Assembly: GCF_947500255.1 (NCBI RefSeq)
Contig: NZ_CANMRL010000001.1
Span: forward strand, 1,426,001-1,490,000
Origin: an uncultured Psychroserpens sp.
GTDB lineage: Bacteria > Bacteroidota > Bacteroidia > Flavobacteriales > Flavobacteriaceae
Direction of reading: 5' to 3'
DNA: 64,000 nucleotides
This document shows positions 27,388-34,253 of the stretch, one piece after another. Under the pieces are notes generated by a model. The model ran no database searches and had not been told where the DNA came from. It worked only from the letters and a program-made list of their open reading frames with translations. The translations under genes were made by a program, and so were the position numbers. Every line of letters begins with the position of its first letter. The stretch's first letter is position 1.

Positions 27388-27435
27388 CAAATATCAGCAT
27401 TAAATCTCATGGAGTCAATACGTAGTTCTACGTAT
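27388..27435 (-). promoter_or_regulatory. Operator-promoter of array unit A
   Basis: The palindrome is at 27418-27435, the -33 TTG at 27416-27418 (complement), a 20-nt spacer follows and the -7 box is GATATTTG (27388-27395). The operator centre would sit near -42.5 from the predicted start, a usual site for activators that touch polymerase. The stop codon of the upstream response regulator lies inside the palindrome. Confidence 0.7.
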
Positions 27436-28063
27436 ATTTTGATAAAAATTCTTCATGCTCTTTAGCATACAAAACAATGCTATTAGCTTTCGATTCAAGT
27501 TTTAACTTTGTTCTGATATTACTTTTATGTTTTTCAACTGTTCGGTCTGAGATAAATAAAACACTTGCAATTTCTTTAGCAGTTTTATTTTCGGCAATGA
27601 GTTTGAAAACCTTCATTTCAGAGTCGGTTAATGTTTTTAATTCATCAGGTGTTTCTTTTATTTCGAGGTATTCGATCAACTCAGGGCTAAAATAAGAGGT
27701 TTCTTGAAGCACAGATGCGATACAATTTTCAATTTCTGCTATAGCAAACTCTTTGAGTATATAACCGTAAATACCTAATGACTTTGCTTTATTATAGATA
27801 TCCTGACTCTTCTCAAAAGTGATAATTATGATTTTAGTATTAAGGTTAAAGGTTTTGCATTTTTCGGCAACCTCTAGACCAGTAAGCATAGGCATTTGAA
27901 TATCTAAAATTGCAATATCTGGTTTGTGCGCATTAATAAGAGTTAGCGCTTCTTTACCGTTTTTTGCACTCGCGATGACATTAAATTGCTTTTCTAAAAG
28001 GAAGTCATTTAGACCTTTAAGAATTAATGGATGATCGTCTGCTATTATAATTGACGTAGACAT
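27428..28063 (-). CDS. LuxR/NarL (FixJ)-type response regulator
   Basis: A 211-aa two-domain regulator. The receiver domain (residues 1-120) has the acidic pair Asp9/Asp10 in ADDHP, the phosphoacceptor Asp54 in ILDIQMP, Thr82 and Lys104. The C-terminal LuxR-type HTH (about 146-200) contains LTDSEMKVFKLIAENKTAKEIA and ISDRTVEKHKSNIRTKL. Receivers of this type are phosphorylated by a histidine kinase, but none is in the window, so it is an orphan here. Five 7-2-7 palindromic sites lie directly downstream, the first overlapping its stop codon. NarL-family proteins bind such sites, so it is the leading candidate to control the array. Confidence 0.95.
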   Translation of the reverse strand: MSTSIIIADDHPLILKGLNDFLLEKQFNVIASAKNGKEALTLINAHKPDIAILDIQMPMLTGLEVAEKCKTFNLNTKIIIITFEKSQDIYNKAKSLGIYGYILKEFAIAEIENCIASVLQETSYFSPELIEYLEIKETPDELKTLTDSEMKVFKLIAENKTAKEIASVLFISDRTVEKHKSNIRTKLKLESKANSIVLYAKEHEEFLSKYT

Positions 28064-28129
28064 TGGGCTATTAATCTGAGGGATTGAAGTCTAAAGATAA
28101 CGAGTTTTGTTAATGTAAAGAAATAATTC

Positions 28130-28570
28130 TTACAATTTTAAATACAGATATTTTGTATCATAGTCTATGACCGCTTTAGATTTTTTTAAAATGTCTGCTC
28201 CAATAATCCCATCAACTGGTTTTGAATTATGGGTTGTAAGCGCTGTATTAACATGAGTAAGATTGAATAAGATTAAAGCAACTTTATCTTTTTTCCATTT
28301 CCCTATTTTAAGTGTGTTTTTTTTAGAGACCTGAGTTTGCATATCTATTGCACCTGCTCCTGCAGCTTTTATTTTTGAATCTTTAGCAATTAGCTTAAAG
28401 GTCTCTATGGCCTCAAAACCAACACAGGAACTAGATGCACCAGTATCTAATATAAAAAGCCCTTTTACTCCGTTTATTGAAGCTTTAATTTCGAAGTGAT
28501 TTGTCTTGGTCAATTTTAATTTCACCTTAGTGTATCCTTTAGCTAATAAGTACTCTTGTAGAGTTTCCAT
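28130..28570 (-). CDS. Retropepsin-like aspartic protease
   Basis: The start is placed at METLQEYLLAKGY (28570); the upstream ATG at 28612 would add a leader that overlaps the probable promoter (TATCTTTG on the minus strand). The 146-aa protein has one pepsin-type motif, FILDTGASSS, with the catalytic Asp. It also has the second family motif GIIGADILKKSKAVID, where the substrate flap-side strand follows. Single-domain retropepsin-like proteases of this kind act as dimers. No signal peptide is seen, so it should be cytoplasmic. It is a single gene between the response regulator and tatD; its target is unknown. Confidence 0.85.
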   Translation of the reverse strand: METLQEYLLAKGYTKVKLKLTKTNHFEIKASINGVKGLFILDTGASSSCVGFEAIETFKLIAKDSKIKAAGAGAIDMQTQVSKKNTLKIGKWKKDKVALILFNLTHVNTALTTHNSKPVDGIIGADILKKSKAVIDYDTKYLYLKL

Positions 28571-28612
28571 AACAACAATTTTAAGCAAAGATAATAGTAT
28601 ACAAATTAGCAA

Positions 28613-28642
28613 TTGACTTTATTATTAATTCATTTATTTTTG
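28613..28642 (+). promoter_or_regulatory. Leaderless-type promoter of tatD-ansA
   Basis: TTG (28613-28615), 19 nt, and TATTTTTG (28635-28642) fit the Bacteroidota consensus. CACA and the ATG follow at once, so the transcript should start on or next to the start codon. Confidence 0.65.
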
Positions 28643-28646
28643 CACA

Positions 28647-29414
28647 ATGATAATTACAGATACACATACACATTTATATAGTGAAGCATTTGATACTGAT
28701 AGAAAAGCGATGATCGAACGTGCTATTTCTCAAAATGTATCACGCTTTTTTATTCCTGCTATAGACTCTACTTATACCAAAGCCATGATGGCGTTGGAAG
28801 CAGATTTTCCTAATCATGTCTTTTTAATGATGGGATTACACCCTACTTCTGTTAAGGACAATTATAAAGAGGAATTAAAACATGTTGAAGATTTATTAGC
28901 GAAGCGTCATTTTTATGCTGTAGGTGAAATTGGAATTGATTTGTATTGGGACACATCCACATTGCACATTCAACAAGAGGCATTTAAATACCAGATAGAA
29001 TTGGCGAAACAATATGACTTACCAATTGTAATACATTGTAGAAATGCTTTTGATGAAATTTTTGAAGTGCTTGATGAAGTAGCAGATGATAAACTATTTG
29101 GAATCTTTCACTGTTTTACAGGAACATTGGAACAAGCACATAGAGCGATTTCTTATAATATGAAATTAGGAATTGGTGGTGTTGCTACTTTTAAAAATGG
29201 AAAGATAGATCAATTTCTTAAAGCGATTGACTTAAAGCATATTGTATTAGAGACCGATTCTCCATACTTAGCTCCAAAACCATATAGGGGGAAACGAAAC
29301 GAAAGTGCGTATATCACAAAGGTATTAGAAAAATTAGCTGAGATATATTCGGTTTCCGAAGAAAAAATTGCCGAAATTACCACAGCAAACTCTAAAGATA
29401 TATTTGGAATATAA
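28647..29414 (+). CDS. tatD: TatD-family metal-dependent DNase
   Basis: A 255-aa TIM-barrel hydrolase of the amidohydrolase superfamily. The metal-binding motifs are DTHTHLY at residues 5-11, GEIGIDLYWD (with the conserved Glu), VIHCRNAF, IFHCFTG and LETDSPYLAPKPYRGKRNE. Family members have 3'-5' exonuclease and metal-dependent DNase activity and act in DNA repair and fragmentation. The gene ends exactly where ansA begins (TAA then ATG), so the two are one transcript. Confidence 0.93.
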   Translation: MIITDTHTHLYSEAFDTDRKAMIERAISQNVSRFFIPAIDSTYTKAMMALEADFPNHVFLMMGLHPTSVKDNYKEELKHVEDLLAKRHFYAVGEIGIDLYWDTSTLHIQQEAFKYQIELAKQYDLPIVIHCRNAFDEIFEVLDEVADDKLFGIFHCFTGTLEQAHRAISYNMKLGIGGVATFKNGKIDQFLKAIDLKHIVLETDSPYLAPKPYRGKRNESAYITKVLEKLAEIYSVSEEKIAEITTANSKDIFGI

Positions 29415-30449
29415 ATGATGGCAGTAAATCAACCTAACATATTACTAGTCTATACAGGAGGTACCATTGGTATGATCAAAGACCCTGAAACCGGAGCGCT
29501 GAAATCTTTCGACTTCAAGAATTTATTGGAGCGTATTCCTGAACTTAAGCTTTTAGATTGTAATATTGAGACAATTTCGTTTGATGATCCTATTGATTCT
29601 AGTAATATGAATCCAAAGTATTGGGTTCAAATTGCCGAAATCATTGAAGGAGAGTATCATAATTTTGATGGATTTGTTGTCCTTCATGGAAGTGATACAA
29701 TGAGTTACTCGGCTTCGGCATTGAGTTTTATGTTTGAAAATTTAGCAAAGCCAATCATTTTTACAGGATCTCAATTACCAATTGGAGATTTACGTACAGA
29801 TGCTAAGGAGAATTTAATTACTTCTATACAAATGGCTACGCTGCAAAGAGCAGGTAAACCAGTGATAAGAGAAGTTGGTTTATATTTCGAATATAAATTA
29901 TATCGCGGAAATAGAACTACAAAAATCAATGCAGAACATTTTGAAGCATTTGAATCTTTAAATTATCCGCATTTAGCAGAATCGGGCGTACATTTAAATG
30001 TAGAGTATGATGATTTATTTAAGCCCAATACACGAAAAAAACTTGTCGTACACAAACGATTCGAAACTAACATTTTATTAGTAAAATTATTTCCGGGAAT
30101 TTCAGAAACTATTTTAAGACCACTTTTTGATAGCACAGCTGTTAAGGGTATAGTATTGGAAACCTATGGTGCTGGAAATACAACTACAGAGGTTTGGTTT
30201 ATAGATCTATTAAAGCAAACTATTAAGAGAAATATCCCAATTATTAATGTGACTCAATGTTCTGGAGGGAGTGTTTTAATGGGACAATATGAAACGAGTA
30301 CACAATTAAAATCTATAGGCGTTATTTCAGGAAAGGATATTACTACCGAAGCGGCTTTAGCTAAATTGATGTTTATGTTAGGAGAAAATGTGTCTATTAA
30401 AACATTTAAAACTATTTTTGAAACCTCTTTACGCGGCGAAATGAGTTAA
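29415..30449 (+). CDS. ansA: Type I (cytoplasmic) L-asparaginase
   Basis: A 344-aa enzyme that hydrolyses asparagine to aspartate and ammonia. Both active-site threonine motifs are present: VYTGGTIGM near residue 13 and the second, LHGSDTMSYSA, near residue 90. The C-terminal part has NVTQCSGGSV, typical for the family. There is no signal peptide, which fits the cytoplasmic type I form. The start is at 29415 or at the next codon, also ATG. The gene directly abuts tatD. A second, unrelated asparaginase-type gene of the Ntn-hydrolase family lies at the right end of the window. Confidence 0.93.
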   Translation: MMAVNQPNILLVYTGGTIGMIKDPETGALKSFDFKNLLERIPELKLLDCNIETISFDDPIDSSNMNPKYWVQIAEIIEGEYHNFDGFVVLHGSDTMSYSASALSFMFENLAKPIIFTGSQLPIGDLRTDAKENLITSIQMATLQRAGKPVIREVGLYFEYKLYRGNRTTKINAEHFEAFESLNYPHLAESGVHLNVEYDDLFKPNTRKKLVVHKRFETNILLVKLFPGISETILRPLFDSTAVKGIVLETYGAGNTTTEVWFIDLLKQTIKRNIPIINVTQCSGGSVLMGQYETSTQLKSIGVISGKDITTEAALAKLMFMLGENVSIKTFKTIFETSLRGEMS

Positions 30450-30454
30450 CAATT

Positions 30455-30542
30455 AGAGAGGTGGCCGAGTGGTCGAAGGCGCACGCCTGGAAAGTGTGTA
30501 TACTCCAAAAGGGTATCGAGGGTTCGAATCCCTTCCTCTCTG
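30455..30542 (+). tRNA. tRNA-Ser (anticodon GGA)
   Basis: The acceptor stem AGAGAGG pairs with CCTCTCT, with discriminator G at 30542. The D arm is GCCGAGTGGTCGAAGGC. The anticodon arm is CACGC-CTGGAAA-GTGTG with anticodon GGA, reading UCC and UCU. A long variable arm (TATACTCC...GGGTATC) marks a class II tRNA, and the T arm has GGTTCGAAT. CCA is not encoded. Confidence 0.96.
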
Positions 30543-30550
30543 CGAATACA

Positions 30551-30610
30551 TGAAAACACCTTAGAGAATTTGTCGAAGCTAGCTTCAGTAAATTCTCTAA
30601 GGTGTTTTCA
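30551..30610. repeat. Long perfect inverted repeat (21-bp arms)
   Basis: TGAAAACACCTTAGAGAATTT (30551-30571) is the exact reverse complement of 30590-30610. The 18-nt loop contains a second palindrome, GAAGCTAGCTTC. It lies 8 bp after tRNA-Ser and could act as a terminator or processing signal, although no T-run follows. Confidence 0.9.
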
Positions 30611-30647
30611 TGAGCAAACGTAAGTTTGCTATTATTGTGTATTGCCA
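30571..30647 (+). repeat. Direct repeat copy 1 (about 77 bp)
   Basis: It matches 30689-30765 at an offset of 118 bp with about one mismatch. The unit contains the palindrome GAAGCTAGCTTC and a hairpin AGCAAAC-GTAA-GTTTGCT. Similarity fades but continues after the exact part (GGGATCAG...GCTAA). Confidence 0.9.
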
Positions 30648-30688
30648 GCATAGCTTTTTGGGATCAGCGCAGCTAATCCATGATGTGT

Positions 30689-30765
30689 TGTCGAAGCTAG
30701 CTTCAGTAAATTCTCTAAGGTGTTTTCATGAGCAAACGTAAGTTTGCTATTATAGTGTATTGCCA
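30689..30765 (+). repeat. Direct repeat copy 2 (about 77 bp)
   Basis: Second copy of the unit above, again with the GAAGCTAGCTTC palindrome and the AGCAAAC/GTTTGCT hairpin. Only the first copy has the left arm needed for the 21-bp stem. Confidence 0.9.
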
Positions 30766-31075
30766 ATATGATCTTTAGGGATCAGTGTCGCTAAATCTAG
30801 TTTAGTGTCCAATACTAATAAGGAAGATATACGCCAATTCTAAATTTGATATGAGCGAATTTTCAGACTTAAAACGTCTTCAATGCGTTAATTTTACAAG
30901 TTTTTTTAGGATCATAACAAGAAAAACAAAACATTTTATTTAAATTCGTCATCGTAAAGATTTCAAATTGAGTTAAACAACGTTAAACCTCACTACTCAA
31001 TTGGGATTTTTATTTTTTAATTACAATTTTTTTATATCTTTAACACTTTAACTAATAAAATTAAGAACAAGAACG

Positions 31076-31858
31076 ATGAAAAGACTATTTTCTATCTTAG
31101 CCATAGCATGTATCATGGCTTTCAGTACTGTTAATGCAAGTACAAATGCTTATACAGTAGAAGCTGCAACTACTGCAGTTACCACATCATTTCAACAAGA
31201 CGAAACACCAGCAACAGCTGACGAAGAAAAATCTTTTACGCAACAAGTAAAAGAACGTTTTATTGAAGGTGGTCCATTTTTTATGGGAATTGTATTGCTA
31301 TGTTTAATTCTAGGATTGGCTATTGCTATTGAAAGAATTATCTATTTAAATCTTGCAACAACAAATTCAAAGAAATTAACTGCTAATGTTGAGGACGCTC
31401 TTAACTCAGGAGGAATAGAAGCAGCAAAAGAAGTTTGTAGAAACACAAAAGGACCTGTTGCATCTATCTTTTATCAAGGATTAGATAGAGCAGATGAAGA
31501 TCTCGATGCCGCTGAAAAAGCAGTAGTAGCTTATGGTGGTGTTCAAATGGGACAATTAGAAAAGAATGTATCTTGGATATCATTATTTATCGCATTAGCA
31601 CCAATGCTTGGTTTCATGGGTACAGTACTTGGTATGATTGATGCCTTTGATAAAATTGAAGCTGCAGGTGACATGAACCCTTCGTTAGTAGCAGGTGGTA
31701 TTAAAGTAGCCTTATTAACAACAGTATTTGGTCTAATTGTTGCTATTATATTACAAATCTTTTACAATTACATTATATCAAAAATTGACAGCATCGTTAA
31801 CGATATGGAAGATGCATCTATCTCACTAATGGATTTATTAGTAAGACATAAGAAATAA
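31076..31858 (+). CDS. exbB: ExbB/TolQ/MotA-type proton channel protein
   Basis: A 260-aa inner-membrane protein. It starts with a hydrophobic segment that looks like a signal peptide (MKRLFSILAIACIMAFSTVNA), as in many Bacteroidota ExbB proteins. A helix near residues 72-92 and the conserved MotA/TolQ/ExbB block follow, with SLFIALAPMLGFMGTVLGMIDAF and a last helix at about 205-230. With ExbD it forms the stator that couples proton flow to TonB. The genes for a small membrane protein and two ExbD proteins follow with short gaps, so they form one operon ended at 33488. Confidence 0.92.
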   Translation: MKRLFSILAIACIMAFSTVNASTNAYTVEAATTAVTTSFQQDETPATADEEKSFTQQVKERFIEGGPFFMGIVLLCLILGLAIAIERIIYLNLATTNSKKLTANVEDALNSGGIEAAKEVCRNTKGPVASIFYQGLDRADEDLDAAEKAVVAYGGVQMGQLEKNVSWISLFIALAPMLGFMGTVLGMIDAFDKIEAAGDMNPSLVAGGIKVALLTTVFGLIVAIILQIFYNYIISKIDSIVNDMEDASISLMDLLVRHKK

Positions 31859-31885
31859 GAAACCAATTATTAAATCAAACATAAC

Positions 31886-32329
31886 ATGAATATTCAAAAA
31901 ATAATCAAAATTGTTGCTTTGGTAATCGGTCTAATTGCAGTATTCTTTTTAGTAAGAATTATGATGTTAGGAGATGAAGCTATTGAAACAGTGGAAGAGA
32001 ACCAAGCCGTTTTAGGTTGGTTTGCAAACTTAGCCTATGTGGTTTTAGGTATTGCTACAGTATCCGCAGTGGTATTTAGTTTAGCTAATTTAGTAAGCAA
32101 TCCTGATAAACTTAAAAAGGCATTAATGTCAGTAGGTGTCTTTGTAGCTGTTTTAGCAGTTGCATGGTTTGCATCTTCAGGAGTAGAAACACCATTGAAT
32201 GATGGTAAAATGTTATCTGCATCTGGATCTCAAATGATTGAAGCAGGAATTAAGGCATTCTATATTTTAATTTTGTTAGCAGCAGGTTTAATGTTGTTTT
32301 TCGGAGTTAAAAAGATGCTAAGTAAATAA
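31886..32329 (+). CDS. Membrane protein of the ExbB/D operon, 147 aa
   Basis: The protein has four predicted membrane helices (about residues 5-26, 46-66, 76-96 and 122-143). The last ends FGVKKMLSK, with positive charge suggesting a cytoplasmic C-terminus. It starts 27 bp after exbB and ends 8 bp before the first exbD. It has no motif that I recognise. The place within the operon suggests a subunit or accessory factor of the energising complex; that is inference from context. Confidence 0.8.
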   Translation: MNIQKIIKIVALVIGLIAVFFLVRIMMLGDEAIETVEENQAVLGWFANLAYVVLGIATVSAVVFSLANLVSNPDKLKKALMSVGVFVAVLAVAWFASSGVETPLNDGKMLSASGSQMIEAGIKAFYILILLAAGLMLFFGVKKMLSK

Positions 32330-32337
32330 ATTAAATT

Positions 32338-32949
32338 ATGGCAAAACGATCAGCACCAGAAGTTAATGCAGGATCTATGGCAGATATTGCATTCTTACTT
32401 CTTATATTTTTCTTGGTAACGACTACAATTCCTAAAGATTCAGGAATTAATCGTAAACTTCCTCCAATTGAAGAAAACGATGAAGATGTTATTATCAAGC
32501 AAAAAAATATATTTACTGTTTTAATTAATGGTAAAGATCAATTATTAGTCGAAGATGAACTAATGGAACTTGAAGATTTAAGAGCAGCAGCTATTGAGTT
32601 TTTAGACAATGGAGGTGATGGTTCTTGTGATTATTGTAATGGAAAGAAAGATGCTGCGTCATCGGATAATCCAGATAAGGCCATTATTTCATTAAAGAAT
32701 GAGAGAGAAACTTCTTATAAAACGTATATCTCAGTTCAAAATGAATTGGTAGCGGCTTATAATGAGTTACGTAACAGAAGAGCACTATTAATTGGAGCAA
32801 GAAAAGGATTTCCAGAGATGGACTTTGTAAAGATGGAAAAGAACTTTAAAGATGCTAAGTTCATTGGAAACAAGGATAAATTGAAAGAAGTTATTGACCA
32901 GATAAGAAACGAGTATCCTGAAAAGCTCTCTGAAGTTTACACTAAATAA
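32338..32949 (+). CDS. exbD: ExbD/TolR-type biopolymer transport protein, first copy
   Basis: A 203-aa protein with a short N-terminal cytoplasmic part, then one membrane helix in MADIAFLLLIFFLVTTTI. That helix holds the conserved Asp that carries protons in ExbD. The periplasmic domain follows and is longer than usual because of an insert with CDYCNGKKDAASSDNPDK, a Cys pair (CDYC) not typical for ExbD. Proteins of this family work with ExbB to drive TonB. A second, shorter exbD lies 11 bp downstream. Confidence 0.9.
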   Translation: MAKRSAPEVNAGSMADIAFLLLIFFLVTTTIPKDSGINRKLPPIEENDEDVIIKQKNIFTVLINGKDQLLVEDELMELEDLRAAAIEFLDNGGDGSCDYCNGKKDAASSDNPDKAIISLKNERETSYKTYISVQNELVAAYNELRNRRALLIGARKGFPEMDFVKMEKNFKDAKFIGNKDKLKEVIDQIRNEYPEKLSEVYTK

Positions 32950-32960
32950 AACACAAGAAA

Positions 32961-33437
32961 ATGTCTAAATTTAAAAATAAAAAAGACGATGCTTTACCAG
33001 CTGTAAATACAGCATCTTTACCAGATATTGTTTTTATGTTGTTATTTTTCTTCATGGTTGTAACGGTTATGAGAGAAGATACGTTACTTATTGAAAACAA
33101 ATTACCATTGGCAGATCAAGTAGAAAAGCTAGAGAAGAAATACCCAATTAGTTACATCTATGCAGGTAAGCCTACACAAGCATTTGAAGATCGATATGGT
33201 AAAGAAGCACGACTTCAACTTAATGATAAGTTTGCAGAAATTAGTGAAATAGAATCTTTTATTAATTCAGAAAGACTATCTATACGAGAAGAGTTAAGAG
33301 ATTTCTTAACCGTATCGTTAAAAGTTGATAGTGAAGCTAACATGGGTATTGTTAGTGATATCAAACAAGAACTTAGAGAAGTTAATGCTTTAAAGATTAA
33401 TTATGCAACAGGTTCTGGTAGTGCATTAGATAATTAA
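32961..33437 (+). CDS. exbD: ExbD/TolR-type biopolymer transport protein, second copy
   Basis: A 158-aa protein with the ExbD plan: the helix LPDIVFMLLFFFMVVTVM includes the conserved proton-carrying Asp. A periplasmic domain with VDSEANMGIVSDIKQELREV follows. It is the last gene of the operon, so the stator would hold two different ExbD subunits, which is common in Bacteroidota. A terminator follows directly. Confidence 0.9.
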   Translation: MSKFKNKKDDALPAVNTASLPDIVFMLLFFFMVVTVMREDTLLIENKLPLADQVEKLEKKYPISYIYAGKPTQAFEDRYGKEARLQLNDKFAEISEIESFINSERLSIREELRDFLTVSLKVDSEANMGIVSDIKQELREVNALKINYATGSGSALDN

Positions 33438-33459
33438 TATCTTGAATCAACAATAAAAT

Positions 33460-33488
33460 AAAAGCATCCAATTTGGGTGCTTTTTTTA
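33460..33488 (+). terminator. Intrinsic terminator of the exbB-exbD operon
   Basis: AAAGCATCC-AATT-TGGGTGCTTT with a G-U pair is followed by TTTTT. It lies 22 bp after the second exbD stop codon. Confidence 0.9.
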
Positions 33489-33524
33489 TTCTACACACTC
33501 AAAATTTTTTAATCACTATTGAGT

Positions 33525-33532
33525 TATATTTG
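33525..33532 (+). promoter_or_regulatory. -7 box of the beta-barrel gene (leaderless-type)
   Basis: TATATTTG is followed by TACT and the ATG at 33537, so the predicted transcript begins at the start codon. The box lies inside the ORF track's longer version of this gene, which supports the later start. Confidence 0.55.
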
Positions 33533-33536
33533 TACT

Positions 33537-34250
33537 ATGAAATATGTTTTATATGTAATAATTGCACTAATGGGCATTCAAATTCTTGAAGCTCAAAATG
33601 CGCTTGAAACAGAAAAAAAATCAGATTCTATTGTTGATGAAAACTATAGAGAAGATCAGTTTTATCTCTCAGTTACCTATAACCTTCTTGGTAGAAAATT
33701 AGACGGCGTGTCTCAAAGTGGTTTTTCAAGTGGTTTTCATTTTGGGTTTATTAGAGATATGCCTATCAATACAAAACGAAATATTGCTATAGGTGTAGGA
33801 TTGGGTTTGTCAACGAACTCCTATAATCAAACCTTATTAATTTCCGAAGACAATGGAGTTACTAACTACACTATCTTAGATGACGATACAACATTTAGTA
33901 AGAATAAGTTCACTACCTACTTATTAGAAATGCCAATTGAATTTAGATGGCGAACATCAACGTCTACCGACTATGATTTCTGGAGAATATATACGGGAAT
34001 CAAATTGGGTTATGTCCTGTATAATTCATCAAAATTTGATGGGAGTCCCAATGATATTAAATTATCTAATATCGATGATTTTAATAAGCTTCAATATGGA
34101 TTGACCTTAAGTGCAGGATATTCAAATGTGAGTTTTCATTTCTATTATGCACTTAATTCCATATTCGATTCTAATGCGAAGCTTAGCACTACTAATCAGT
34201 CTATAGATATGAATGTCGTTAAAATAGGGTTGATTTTTTATATTCTATAA
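33537..34250 (+). CDS. Outer-membrane beta-barrel protein (PorT-like)
   Basis: The start is moved from 33519 to the ATG of MKYVLYVIIALMGIQILEAQ, which gives a proper signal peptide with cleavage after AQ near residue 20. The mature part alternates in barrel style (FYLSVTYNLLGRKLDG, NIAIGVGLGLSTNSY, FEFRWRTS-like strands, IYTGIKLGYVLYN) and ends MNVVKIGLIFYIL. Length and strand layout resemble the PorT/porin-family barrels often found in flavobacteria. True PorT/SprT belongs to the type IX secretion system; nothing else of that system is nearby, so such a role is not claimed. Confidence 0.75.
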   Translation: MKYVLYVIIALMGIQILEAQNALETEKKSDSIVDENYREDQFYLSVTYNLLGRKLDGVSQSGFSSGFHFGFIRDMPINTKRNIAIGVGLGLSTNSYNQTLLISEDNGVTNYTILDDDTTFSKNKFTTYLLEMPIEFRWRTSTSTDYDFWRIYTGIKLGYVLYNSSKFDGSPNDIKLSNIDDFNKLQYGLTLSAGYSNVSFHFYYALNSIFDSNAKLSTTNQSIDMNVVKIGLIFYIL

Positions 34251-34253
34251 CAA

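Larger units (their letters stand above)
30543..31075. other. Intergenic region with tandem duplication and long hairpins
   Basis: This 533-bp gap holds no convincing gene. The first 240 bp are a duplication with palindromes, listed separately. The second half is AT-rich and includes the upstream region of exbB; no full promoter consensus was found in it. A 44-codon ORF starting at 30611 runs through both repeat copies and is likely chance. Confidence 0.7.

Noticed and set aside
27313-27410. Micropeptide reading of array units A and B (a frame ending DIC.SYLFL in both)
   Set aside because: The similarity of the two units explains the shared residues. Unit B has no usual start codon, the frame is lost in C-E, and it would run across the -7 box, so RNA-level conservation is the better explanation.
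26692-27435. CRISPR array
   Set aside because: The repeated element is an 18-bp palindrome spaced by 115-150 bp, with related rather than unique spacers and promoter-terminator structure; no cas gene is present.
30412-30651. 79-aa minus-strand ORF with ERKGFEPSIPFW and similar segments
   Set aside because: It runs antisense through tRNA-Ser; this peptide type is a well-known translation artefact of tRNA genes.
30611-30745. 44-aa plus-strand ORF across the duplicated region
   Set aside because: It crosses both repeat copies and its codons follow the palindromes; no family or promoter supports it.
30455-30765. Integration (att) site of a mobile element at tRNA-Ser
   Set aside because: The repeated unit does not contain the tRNA 3' end, and no integrase or foreign gene is nearby.
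33537-34250. Assignment of the barrel gene as a true type IX secretion gene (porT/sprT)
   Set aside because: The barrel resembles the family only in general plan, and no other type IX secretion gene is in the window.
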